A stretch of 64,000 bases of DNA, from contig JAVBMT010000009.1 of the NCBI GenBank assembly GCA_031552195.1, forward strand, positions 34,162 through 98,161. The letters run 5' to 3'. Source of the DNA: JAVBMP01 sp031552195. Lineage in GTDB: Bacteria > Desulfobacterota > Desulfovibrionia > Desulfovibrionales > Desulfovibrionaceae. Of the stretch, positions 50,256 through 57,830 are shown one piece after another. The position numbers and the translations under genes are program-made. Below the pieces are notes generated by a model. The model was given only the letters and a program-made list of their open reading frames with translations, was not told the DNA's origin and did no database searches. Position 1 is the stretch's first letter; each line of letters opens with the position of its first letter.

Positions 50256-52241
50256 TTACGGCATTACAATGTTAAAGTCCATGTTGAACGTGTCCAGGCC
50301 GCCGATGAATTTCCGCAGCTTGTCCGTATCGCCGTCCACTTTGATCTTGCCTTCGCTGACGAGCGTATCAAGCGGAGCTCCGCTGTCGAACAGCGTGATG
50401 AAAGGCAACTTTTCGGCGGTGATCACGATATCCGGGGTTGAGGCGTTCATATTGCGGCGGTACATGAGCAGGGAGTTTTTCAGCTCGATATCCCAGCTTT
50501 CCTTGGTGGAGGGTATGACCCAGCGCAAGGTGGCCGAGGTGGAGTCGCCCATTTTTTCCGGGTTAACCTTTATGCTGAGGTAATCAAGCAACATTTCCGG
50601 GGTCATGGCCAGCATGGTGTCCGGGTTCATGGTCGAGGCCTTGCCCAACGGCGGCCTGCCGTTACGCAGTTCCACGGCCCCTGTAAGGTAGAAGTTGCGC
50701 CATACGCCGGATTCCGCCTGATAACCGAGTTGTTCGAGGGCGTCGGCCAGCAAGTTTTTCGCTTCCTGGTTGTCCGGTTCGGCGAAAACGGCCTGGCTCA
50801 TCACGTCGGCCACCCAGCGGTATTCACCGGCTTTAAAGGATTTGCGGGATTTTTCTATAACCTCGTCTATGCCGCCCATGAAAGCAACATAATTCCTGGC
50901 TCTTTCTTCATCGGGCAGGAGGTTGAGGTGGGCCGGGTTGCCGTCATACCAGCCCAGGTAGCGCTGGTATACCGCCTTGACGTTGTGGCTTACGGTGCCG
51001 TAGTAGCCGCGCGTATGCCACTGCTGGTCGAGCGTGTGCGGCAGCTTGACCGCCTCGGCTATTTCCGTCGGGGTGTAGCCAAGGTTGGCCAGGCGCAGGG
51101 TCTGGTCGTGCAGGTACTTGTAAACGTCGCGCTGGCCTTCAAGGAAGGCGCGGGTTTTTTCATTGCCCCAGCGCGGCCAGTGGTGCGCGCCAAAGGTGAC
51201 TTCCATCTTGTCGCCGTATTTGGCGACCATGGCGTCCAGCCCGCGCCACCAGGCGGTGGCGTCGCGTATCTGCGCGCCGCGCAGGGTATAAAGGTTATGC
51301 ATGACGGAGTTGCCTATTTCCGCCGTAAACACGGCCTTGAACTGCGGGAAATAGGCCATGAATTCCACCGGCGCTTCAGTATCCTTGGTCATTTCAAAAA
51401 TGATTTCCACTCCGTCGATGGTGCGTTTTTCGTCAGAGCGTTTGATAAGGTCTGTCGGCGGAACCAGACGCATTGGGGCATTGGTGGTGTTGGCCGCCAG
51501 CCCCATGGTGATGAAGCCGGTGGGGCCGGGGGGGGTAAGCCGTCCCGACATGTAAATGGCGCGTCGGTACATGATAGTGCCGGCGTAGACGTTTTCCGCC
51601 ACCGCGTTTTCCAGGAAGCCCTCTGGGGCGATTATCGGGGTGCGGGTGCTGGCGAACTCTTCTTTAGACATGATGCCGAGCGTTCCGCCGTAATGGTCAA
51701 CGTGGGGGTGGCTTATAAGCACGGCCTTGACCGGGCGCTTCTTGCCGTTGATAAGGGCGCTGGGCACTTTTTCGTAATAAAGGTCCATGGCGGCTTTGGC
51801 CGCGTCGACAGAGGTGAGGGGGTCTATTACGATAACGCCGGTCTTGCCTTCGATTATGGTCATGCTGGTGGCGTCAAACCCGCGGAACTGGTATATCTTG
51901 TCCACAACCTTGAACAGCCCGGCCTCGTGGTTGAGTTGGGCCACGCGCCACATGCTGGGGTTTACGGTGTCCGGCACGGTGTCGCTTTCCAGAAATTTCA
52001 GACGGTTCACGTCCCAGACCACTCTGTCGTTATACTTTATCTGGCCGCTGGGGATGGTTGCGATAAAGCCGCGCTTCACGTCGTCGTAATCGGACTTGTC
52101 GCTGAAGGGCAGGGTTTCCAGGAATTTTTGATTGGCCTGTTTGGTGTATTCCGTTGCCGGCTTGGGTCCTTCTGCGGCCCAGGCCGTTACGGAACATAAC
52201 AGGAAAAAGGTTGTGAGAAGGAAGCGAAATTTACGCTGCAT
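50256..52241 (-). CDS. Periplasmic alkylsulfatase 3 (SdsA1/BDS1-like)
   Basis: 661 residues, first of the three in transcription order. Signal sequence identical to that of sister 2 over the first 22 residues. Zinc motif SHPHVDHYGGTLG, ENAVAENVYAGT, TFGAHHWPRWGNEKTRAF, and a C-terminal SCP2-like domain. The segment EVIEKSRKSFKAGEYRW and the PPGPTGFITMGLAANTTN loop differ from the sisters. RBS AGGAGG before the ATG at 52241. Confidence 0.92.
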   Translation of the reverse strand: MQRKFRFLLTTFFLLCSVTAWAAEGPKPATEYTKQANQKFLETLPFSDKSDYDDVKRGFIATIPSGQIKYNDRVVWDVNRLKFLESDTVPDTVNPSMWRVAQLNHEAGLFKVVDKIYQFRGFDATSMTIIEGKTGVIVIDPLTSVDAAKAAMDLYYEKVPSALINGKKRPVKAVLISHPHVDHYGGTLGIMSKEEFASTRTPIIAPEGFLENAVAENVYAGTIMYRRAIYMSGRLTPPGPTGFITMGLAANTTNAPMRLVPPTDLIKRSDEKRTIDGVEIIFEMTKDTEAPVEFMAYFPQFKAVFTAEIGNSVMHNLYTLRGAQIRDATAWWRGLDAMVAKYGDKMEVTFGAHHWPRWGNEKTRAFLEGQRDVYKYLHDQTLRLANLGYTPTEIAEAVKLPHTLDQQWHTRGYYGTVSHNVKAVYQRYLGWYDGNPAHLNLLPDEERARNYVAFMGGIDEVIEKSRKSFKAGEYRWVADVMSQAVFAEPDNQEAKNLLADALEQLGYQAESGVWRNFYLTGAVELRNGRPPLGKASTMNPDTMLAMTPEMLLDYLSIKVNPEKMGDSTSATLRWVIPSTKESWDIELKNSLLMYRRNMNASTPDIVITAEKLPFITLFDSGAPLDTLVSEGKIKVDGDTDKLRKFIGGLDTFNMDFNIVMP

Positions 52242-52736
52242 ACCGGTGACCTCCTGAAGCATGTTGGTTACGGGTAAAGTACAAACTACCCACCCGGCAT
52301 GCCTTACGGGACGCCCCGCGATACCCGGCTGAATATTGTACTGTGCTCTGTGTAACACGGTTTCAGATAAAATAAAGTCAATTATGCTAGTAGATTATTG
52401 CACAAATATTTGTTCAGGAATGCACAAATATTTGTTCCGGATTGCACAAAATCAAACCTGCCCAAAGCCGCGCACAGGCCGTAATTATGAAATGAACGGC
52501 GCGCGAATGGGGGTGTACGCCGCTGCGCGCCAACGGCGCATACTGGCCGCGAAGAGCGCCCTGAATAAAAAATTCGTGAAAGCGAGGATATTGGCGTTGC
52601 CAGGAGAATGTTTGCCGTTATGGCGTTTGGCGGGGATGATTTCAGCCGCATGAGGTCAATGACGCCAGCATGCGGGGCGCGGGCATCGCGCGGTTTCCGG
52701 TAAGCAGCGGAAGGATTGCTTGCCCATTACGCCTTT
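52242..52736. other. Leader and upstream region of alkylsulfatase 3
   Basis: 495 nt. 52242-52398 is a leader nearly identical to those of alkylsulfatases 1 and 2 (GATACCCGGCTGAATATTGT), then the operator array at 52399-52454. The rest up to the hybrid-kinase stop is unremarkable with no supported ORF. Confidence 0.6.
52389..52454 (-). promoter_or_regulatory. Promoter and operator array of alkylsulfatase 3
   Basis: Three units at 52399 (TGCACAAATATTTGTTCA), 52421 (TGCACAAATATTTGTTCC) and 52443 (TGCACAAAATCA), period exactly 22 bp. The centre ACAAATATTTGT is a perfect palindrome and TG/CA flanks extend it to 18 bp with one mismatch. On the minus strand TGAACA (52416-52411) and TCTACT (52394-52389) are the likely -35/-10. 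Confidence 0.65.
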
Positions 52737-54611
52737 TCAATGCAAAACGGCGGGCCGGGGGGGCTTTTTGTTCAGCATGCGGGCCATGCTTCTGACCAGG
52801 GCGGCGTATTCGACGGGTTTGGCGATGTAGGCGTCCATGCCCGCGTCAAGCACCCGGCGCACGTCTTCGGCAAAGGCGTTGGCCGTCACAGCCAGAATGA
52901 CGACGCTTTCCGCATCCGGGCGGCCCGAGGCGCGTATGGCCCTGGTGGCGCTGCACCCGTCCATGACCGGCATCTGCATGTCCATGAGTATGAAGGAGTA
53001 GTAACCCGGCGCGGAGCGCAGGAACATGTCCACCGCCTGGCGGCCGTCTTCCGCCTCTTCGCAGGCGATGCCCGTATCGTCAAGCAGGGCCACGGCGATT
53101 TCGCGGTTGATGTCGATATCGTCCACAACCAGCGCCTTTAGCCCGGAAAAATCCGGCATGGCGCTTTGGGGCGCACCGGCGCGGAACTCGTCTTCCGGCC
53201 CGCCGTCTTGCGCTTCCTTCTGTTGTTGCCGGATGGGAACGCGAATGTGAAAGTGGAAGCAGCTTCCCTCGTCTTGCCGGCTGGCGACCTGAATGGCGCC
53301 GCCCATGAGCTCCACAAGGCGCTGGCTGACGGCCAGGCCCAGGCCGGTGCCGCCGTATCTGCGGGAAATGCTGCCGTCTTCCTGTTCAAAGGGGGTGAAC
53401 AGCCGCTCCAGCCCTTGCGGGCTTATGCCTATGCCCGTGTCGGTCACCGCGAACCGGAGCATGGAAAAGTCTTTTTCTATGCTGGTTTCTTCAATTTCCA
53501 GGGTGATGGAGCCGCCCTCCGGAGTGAATTTCAAGGCATTGCTCAGCAGATTGTAGAGCACCTGGCGCAGCCTTGTGGAATCTCCGACAATATTCGCGGC
53601 ATGCAGACGCCGCCGTTTCACCGCCAGAGTCTGCTTTTTTTCCGCCGCCTCGGGCGCGAAGGCTTCGATGAGGCCGTCCGTCATGTCTTCAAGGTTGAAC
53701 GGTTCGTGGAGCAGCGAGAGTTTGCCCTCGTCTATTTTCGCTATGTCCAGCACTTCGTTCAAAAGGCGCAGGAGATGCCGGGATGACTGGTCGATCTGAA
53801 GAATGTATTTTTTGATCTCTTCCGGGTTGCCGCTTCTGGCCGCCAGCTGGACCATGCCGGTAATGGCGTTCATGGGTGTGCGTATTTCGTGGCTCATGTT
53901 GGCCAGAAAACGGTTTTTGGCCACAGCGCTCTGTTTTGCCCGCTCCAGGGCGGCATTGTTGTTCACGATGCCGCTCATAAGCTGGCAGTAGACCATAAAG
54001 GAGGAAAGAAGCGCCGCCGGTTCGAATTCGTAAAACAGTTCCTGCCGGGCTGATACGCCGCCCATGATGACGGTCTCAAGGCGGCGGTCGTTGCTGAACA
54101 GCGGCATGAACACCGCATGCCTGAGACCGAAGCCTTCCCACAGGGGGTTCGTAACGGGAGATTCGCAGACCGCTTTGTGCTGGAAAGAATCCCAACGGTC
54201 ATAGGCCTGAATCCAGTCCATTGACAGGGGAATGCGGAGCGGTTCACGGCCTGGCTCTCCGCCGTGCGGCTTTGCGCCGCCGTTTCCGGCCGGCCCTTCC
54301 AGTTCCAGGTTGCATGTTCCGAGCGGGATCATAACGCTGTCCAGCAGGTCCACCGACAACAGGGCGCCGCATTCCAGCTGAAAGATATCCACCACGCCTT
54401 CCGCGATAATGGAATGCAGCGCGGGCGTCGAATCAGCCTTCAGGGCCTCCAGCGCATAGGCGTGAATACGGGTGAACTTGTCGATCTGCACGTCGAGCTT
54501 GTTGAAAGTGTCGCGCAGTTTCTGTTCGGTCAGTTCGGCCCGGCTGGCCTTTTCCTGTAATTCCCGGATGACGCCCGCGAGGCGTTCCGTTTCCTTGTCG
54601 TGCCCGGTCAA
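52737..54611 (-). CDS. Soluble hybrid histidine kinase with receiver
   Basis: 624 residues, no membrane segment. N-terminal coiled coil and a GAF-like sensor region (residues 50-210), DHp with FLANMSHEIRTPMNAITGM (phospho-His241), HATPase with LLSNALKFTPEGG, TDTGIGISPQGLERLF and YGGTGLGLAVSQRLVELMGG, then REC with VVDDIDIN, phospho-Asp544 (LMDMQMPVMDGC) and AKPVEYAAL. The start is TTG at 54611 with AGGGG seven nt upstream. Twelve nt after the FIST gene, so the two form a signalling unit; the FIST protein is a natural sensor input. No output Hpt/regulator is adjacent. Confidence 0.92.
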   Translation of the reverse strand: MTGHDKETERLAGVIRELQEKASRAELTEQKLRDTFNKLDVQIDKFTRIHAYALEALKADSTPALHSIIAEGVVDIFQLECGALLSVDLLDSVMIPLGTCNLELEGPAGNGGAKPHGGEPGREPLRIPLSMDWIQAYDRWDSFQHKAVCESPVTNPLWEGFGLRHAVFMPLFSNDRRLETVIMGGVSARQELFYEFEPAALLSSFMVYCQLMSGIVNNNAALERAKQSAVAKNRFLANMSHEIRTPMNAITGMVQLAARSGNPEEIKKYILQIDQSSRHLLRLLNEVLDIAKIDEGKLSLLHEPFNLEDMTDGLIEAFAPEAAEKKQTLAVKRRRLHAANIVGDSTRLRQVLYNLLSNALKFTPEGGSITLEIEETSIEKDFSMLRFAVTDTGIGISPQGLERLFTPFEQEDGSISRRYGGTGLGLAVSQRLVELMGGAIQVASRQDEGSCFHFHIRVPIRQQQKEAQDGGPEDEFRAGAPQSAMPDFSGLKALVVDDIDINREIAVALLDDTGIACEEAEDGRQAVDMFLRSAPGYYSFILMDMQMPVMDGCSATRAIRASGRPDAESVVILAVTANAFAEDVRRVLDAGMDAYIAKPVEYAALVRSMARMLNKKPPRPAVLH

Positions 54612-54623
54612 GAAGCGCCCCTG

Positions 54624-55823
54624 TTACCTGTAGAGCGCGAGCAGCGCGGTCGAATAGTTGTGATAGACGTTCCGGCCGCCAAGGCGGGCGTATTCGCCAA
54701 AGCCGTACATGCCCAGCCAGGGCGGCACTTCGCCGCCGTTGTCGAGAGCTGACTGCATCATGGCGATAATTTCGTCTTTCATGACCTTATTGAACAGAAA
54801 GCGCCCTCGGGCCAGGCAGTCGGTCTGGAACACGGCCACCGTACGCCCGCCGCGCATCCCTTCGGCCATGAAGTCCAGCGAGCGCTGCATCTCGGAAAAA
54901 ATGAGGTCTTCGTTACGGTCCGTCAACCAGAGTTCCAGGCCCTCTTTGCAGGTTTCTGGGTAATAGACGGTTCCGTCAGCGTCGTATTTGGTGATGACGC
55001 GCAGGATATGCGGGTTGCCGTATTCCACGGCCACGGCGTCCGGCAGTTTTTCAGCCAGGGCGCCCACCGGAATGGTGTCTCCGCACAGTGATTCCGCAGG
55101 CAGGGAAAGCCGGGACGTATACGCGTCCCAGGCTGGTTTGCCGTCAAATTCGTATATTTTATTCCCTTCCGCCTTTGTTACAGTCAAAGGGCCGCCGTAG
55201 GCGGTAAAGCCGTGCGTGGCCCTGGTGAGCGAACGCAGCGTGGGGTCGACAAAGCCGATAGCCCAGGCCCCGTGCTCTGACTGCATGCCGTCGTAGTATT
55301 GATAATTGACCAGCCCGCGCATGTTGTCGGATGAAGTGCCGCCGAAAATGGTGACCTTTTCGCCGAAAGTTTCCGCAAAGGCTTTGAGCACCAGGTCGTT
55401 GGCGATATCAATGCCAGGGCAAAGCAGGTATATGGTGTGAACCTCGCCCGAGGCGTCGGCCCGGAGTTTCTCCGCCAGTTCCAGCCCTTTTTCATAGGCG
55501 TTGCGGCCATGAATTCCGTCAACTCCCGCGCTGGCATAATCATCTTTCGGGCCGGACACGGCCATAAGGGCGACGTCGTGCATGGACTCGCCCACCCCTT
55601 CGCGGCCGATGACGCCGCTGCAGGACGAACCGAACATTTTTACCCCGGGGGCGTATTTACGCATCGCCTGGCCCAGTTTTTCCAGGTTGTGGCCGAGCGT
55701 GGTGTTTACGATCATCAGGGCGCAATCGTCCAATCCGGCGTCTGCAAAGGCTATATCCAGGCATTCGGCGATGGCGCGGTCGCTGTTGACGATCCTGGCG
55801 CTCGCCGAGTGAAAAGTCAGCAT
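54624..55823 (-). CDS. FIST-domain sensor protein
   Basis: 399 residues. FIST-N: CALMIVNTTLGHNLEKLGQA, FGSSCSGVIGREGVGESMHD, IFGGTSSDNMRGLVNYQYYD, GFTAYGGPLTVTKAEGNKIYE; FIST-C: VEYGNPHILRVITKYDADG, RNEDLIFSEMQRSLDFMAEG, CLARGRFLFNKVMKDEI, PPWLGMYGFGEYARLGG. FIST proteins sense small ligands (amino acids are proposed) and are usually coupled to kinases or chemoreceptors. First gene of the pair with the hybrid kinase. Confidence 0.9.
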   Translation of the reverse strand: MLTFHSASARIVNSDRAIAECLDIAFADAGLDDCALMIVNTTLGHNLEKLGQAMRKYAPGVKMFGSSCSGVIGREGVGESMHDVALMAVSGPKDDYASAGVDGIHGRNAYEKGLELAEKLRADASGEVHTIYLLCPGIDIANDLVLKAFAETFGEKVTIFGGTSSDNMRGLVNYQYYDGMQSEHGAWAIGFVDPTLRSLTRATHGFTAYGGPLTVTKAEGNKIYEFDGKPAWDAYTSRLSLPAESLCGDTIPVGALAEKLPDAVAVEYGNPHILRVITKYDADGTVYYPETCKEGLELWLTDRNEDLIFSEMQRSLDFMAEGMRGGRTVAVFQTDCLARGRFLFNKVMKDEIIAMMQSALDNGGEVPPWLGMYGFGEYARLGGRNVYHNYSTALLALYR

Positions 55824-55988
55824 ATGTACTCCTTCGTGTATTAAGACAGCGCGATACGCTATATTATAAAGTGAAAATTTTCAAGGCAGGTTCCGCCCTG
55901 CCCGGTCCGGAACAGGCTGGCAAAGGCAGGCCGGGCGCAAGAAAGATCCTTCCGCCGCCTCCGGCAATGGATTTTGCTCGCAAAACCG

Positions 55989-56549
55989 CTATAACGGCAA
56001 GACCTGCCTGCCGTTTCTATCGTTAATGACAATGGCCGCGGCCTCATAAAACGCGAAGCCGCCGCAGAGTATGCCCTCAAAGCCCGCAACCGTGTGTATG
56101 GCCTGGCTGCCGGTAAAATTCGCCGCCGCGAGCAGAAAGAAGAGAATGGTCAGAGACCCGAAAATCAGTTTGCCTATGGTATTTCCTTTCAGCGCCCCTA
56201 TGAAAAGCGCGAAGGTGAAACTTCCCCATACGGCCAGGTAGCAGCCCATTGAAACGGCGTCCGCCGCCGGCAGGCCGGCTTTCGGCATTACCCAGATAAA
56301 GACGAGGGAAAGCCAGAAAGAGCCGTAAGAGGTGAAGGCCACGGCGCCGAAGGTGTTGCCCTGCCTGTATTCCATGATTCCGGCGATAACCTGGGCAATG
56401 CCGCCGTAGAAAACGCCCATGCCCATAATCATGACATTCAGCTCGTAAAATCCGGCGTTGTGAATGTTGAGGAGTATGGTGGTCATTGCGAACCCGGCAA
56501 GGCCCAGCGGGGCGGGGTTCGCGGTTTTGGCCTGAAGAGCGGTTGTCAT
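55989..56549 (-). CDS. satP: Acetate/succinate transporter of the GPR1/FUN34/YaaH family
   Basis: 186 residues, six helices. Family signature NPAPLGLAGFAMTTILLNIH near the start; FYGGIAQVIAGIMEYRQGN, FGAVAFTSYGSFWLSLVFIW, FEGILCGGFAFYEAAAIVI. SatP symports acetate with protons. Its leader (56550-56730) holds a folded GCGGCT/AGCCGC hairpin and a tRNA-like 3' end. Confidence 0.93.
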   Translation of the reverse strand: MTTALQAKTANPAPLGLAGFAMTTILLNIHNAGFYELNVMIMGMGVFYGGIAQVIAGIMEYRQGNTFGAVAFTSYGSFWLSLVFIWVMPKAGLPAADAVSMGCYLAVWGSFTFALFIGALKGNTIGKLIFGSLTILFFLLAAANFTGSQAIHTVAGFEGILCGGFAFYEAAAIVINDRNGRQVLPL

Positions 56550-56627
56550 AGGGCAGCCTCCTTTTTAGGAAAAATGTGAATTACTGAAAAGAAGGTTTCG
56601 CGGGCATGGCCGCAATATCCTCTCTTG

Positions 56628-56730
56628 TGGCGAATATGGGGGGAATCGAACCGGCGGCTTCTTGAATGCCGTTCAGCCGCTATTGCGATTCAAAATCCAT
56701 TTGGGGGAAAATACGCGGTCAAAAAACAAT
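56628..56730 (-). other. Structured satP leader with tRNA-like 3' end
   Basis: On the minus strand GCGGCT and AGCCGC (about 56680-56655) pair around an inner GAA/TTC stem, then come GGTTCGATTCCCCCC and TTCGCCA (56652-56628), resembling the T arm and CCA end of a tRNA. The T-stem has two mismatches, and no 5' acceptor strand that pairs is found, so it is not a complete tRNA. It may be a tRNA remnant or a leader structure. Confidence 0.3.
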
Positions 56731-56892
56731 TAGGGCATTTTTAACTTTGCAATGTCTCCGCAAGAATCAGAAGGCTATATTTTATCCGGCATGCACAAGC
56801 CCAAAGCGGATTGCACTAAAGACGCGCCGCGCTGCTCGCTTGCGGGCGTACGCTGGCGCGACCGCCAGGTTTTTCAAAGTTAAAATGCCCTA
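56731..56892. repeat. Dispersed element, copy F
   Basis: The best-formed copy: termini TAGGGCATTTTTAACTTTG (from 56731) and CAAAGTTAAAATGCCCTA (to 56892) are inverted repeats flanked by TA, 162 bp. The interior, read on the minus strand, matches copy A over about 110 bp. The right end provides the TAG stop (56890-56892) of the following minus-strand gene. Confidence 0.7.
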
Positions 56893-57570
56893 AGGCTCCG
56901 GTTTCCGGTCTCCGGCCTCCAAAACCGCTTTTGCGTTCAGGACGGCGGCCTCCTTTTCTTTTTTAGCGGCAGCAATTTTTTCCATAATAGCCGTAAACAT
57001 GAGCATATCGTCATTATTCGCAAAAACGACGGCCCCGTCGGCAACGCTCCATTTTCCAGCGGCCCGTTCCATAAAAGCGTACATCTCGCGGTAAAGCCCG
57101 AGCCTGTTCCGGTCGGATTGAAGCACTTGCAGCGTGGAATTTATTATAAGCCGTTCGCGCTGCTGCGCCGCGAGCGCCATACTGGCCTTTTGCGCCTGAA
57201 TTCTGACGACTTCCGGCGCAACGGATTTGATCGCCCTTGTGTATGCGTCCTCAAAGATAGGAAATTCCGTTTCTATGGTCTGCAGAAAATCTCTCGTTTT
57301 AGATAAATCCGGATCGTCAGCCAGGAAGTCCGGTTCAAAAAGAGATTCCCAGTGCAGCCTGTCCAGAATTTCCCCCTGGGTGTGCTGCAAGTGCAATAAC
57401 TCCCATGATTCGTTTGAAAAAGAAGCGGCTTGGGAGGCCAGGGCCTTATCCGCAAAGCCTTGGCTGAAAAAGAGCGCGCAGAGGCCGCTCAGGACGCAGG
57501 CCGTCCAAAGAAAGCTCCGTATACCGGAGAAGTTTTTCCGTAGCTCCGAATCTATTAAATAGCCCGGCAT
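56890..57570 (-). CDS. Membrane-anchored or exported hypothetical protein
   Basis: 226 residues. A hydrophobic segment at about residues 18-37 (SFLWTACVLSGLCALFFSQG) could be a signal or anchor. The rest is helical and charged, with EILDRLHWESLFEPDFLADD, TRDFLQTIETEFPIFEDAYT and a C-terminal coiled-coil-like KIAAAKKEKEAAVLNAKAVL. No family recognised. The C-terminus EAGDRKPEP and its stop lie at the boundary of repeat copy F, so the original end may have been altered. Confidence 0.65.
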   Translation of the reverse strand: MPGYLIDSELRKNFSGIRSFLWTACVLSGLCALFFSQGFADKALASQAASFSNESWELLHLQHTQGEILDRLHWESLFEPDFLADDPDLSKTRDFLQTIETEFPIFEDAYTRAIKSVAPEVVRIQAQKASMALAAQQRERLIINSTLQVLQSDRNRLGLYREMYAFMERAAGKWSVADGAVVFANNDDMLMFTAIMEKIAAAKKEKEAAVLNAKAVLEAGDRKPEP

Positions 57571-57776
57571 ATCACCTTAACCCTTTTAATGTTAAAAATA
57601 CCTGTTAAAGCAATTCTAAAATAGAGTCTATGGAAAAATAAGCGCCCTCTGGGCGTTTTCGCCAGTGGATTGATTAAATTACAACATGTTATATAAATTG
57701 GACTGGCTGGCTATTTTAAGGCCTGTGCCCCGCGGAAGCTGCGTGAACCCATCCTGATTTATTCCGCCAGAGTCAA

Positions 57777-57809
57777 GAGCGCCGTGATCACGGCGAGATC
57801 ACGGCGCTC
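57777..57809 (-). terminator. Hairpin downstream of the MFS gene
   Basis: Perfect 12-bp stem (57777-57788 with 57798-57809) 22 nt past the MFS stop; the tail on the minus strand is TTGACT, without a long T-run. Confidence 0.6.
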
Positions 57810-57830
57810 AAGAAAAGGAAACCAGGCTGG

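Noticed and set aside
50730..52199. 489-codon plus-strand frame over alkylsulfatase 3
   Set aside because: Mirror frame of a well-supported gene; similar open frames lie over alkylsulfatase 1 and 2, as expected from their homology, not from coding on that strand.
45615..52460. 22-bp spaced repeats as a CRISPR-like array
   Set aside because: Only two or three units per site, spacers are 4-5 bp, and they lie in promoters; no cas gene is present.
52336..52653. Plus-strand small frame in the alkylsulfatase 3 upstream region
   Set aside because: It covers the operator array and promoter and has no supported start or protein-like composition.
56628..56730. Functional tRNA gene on the minus strand
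   Set aside because: The T-stem has two mismatches and no sequence upstream pairs with the 3' acceptor strand.
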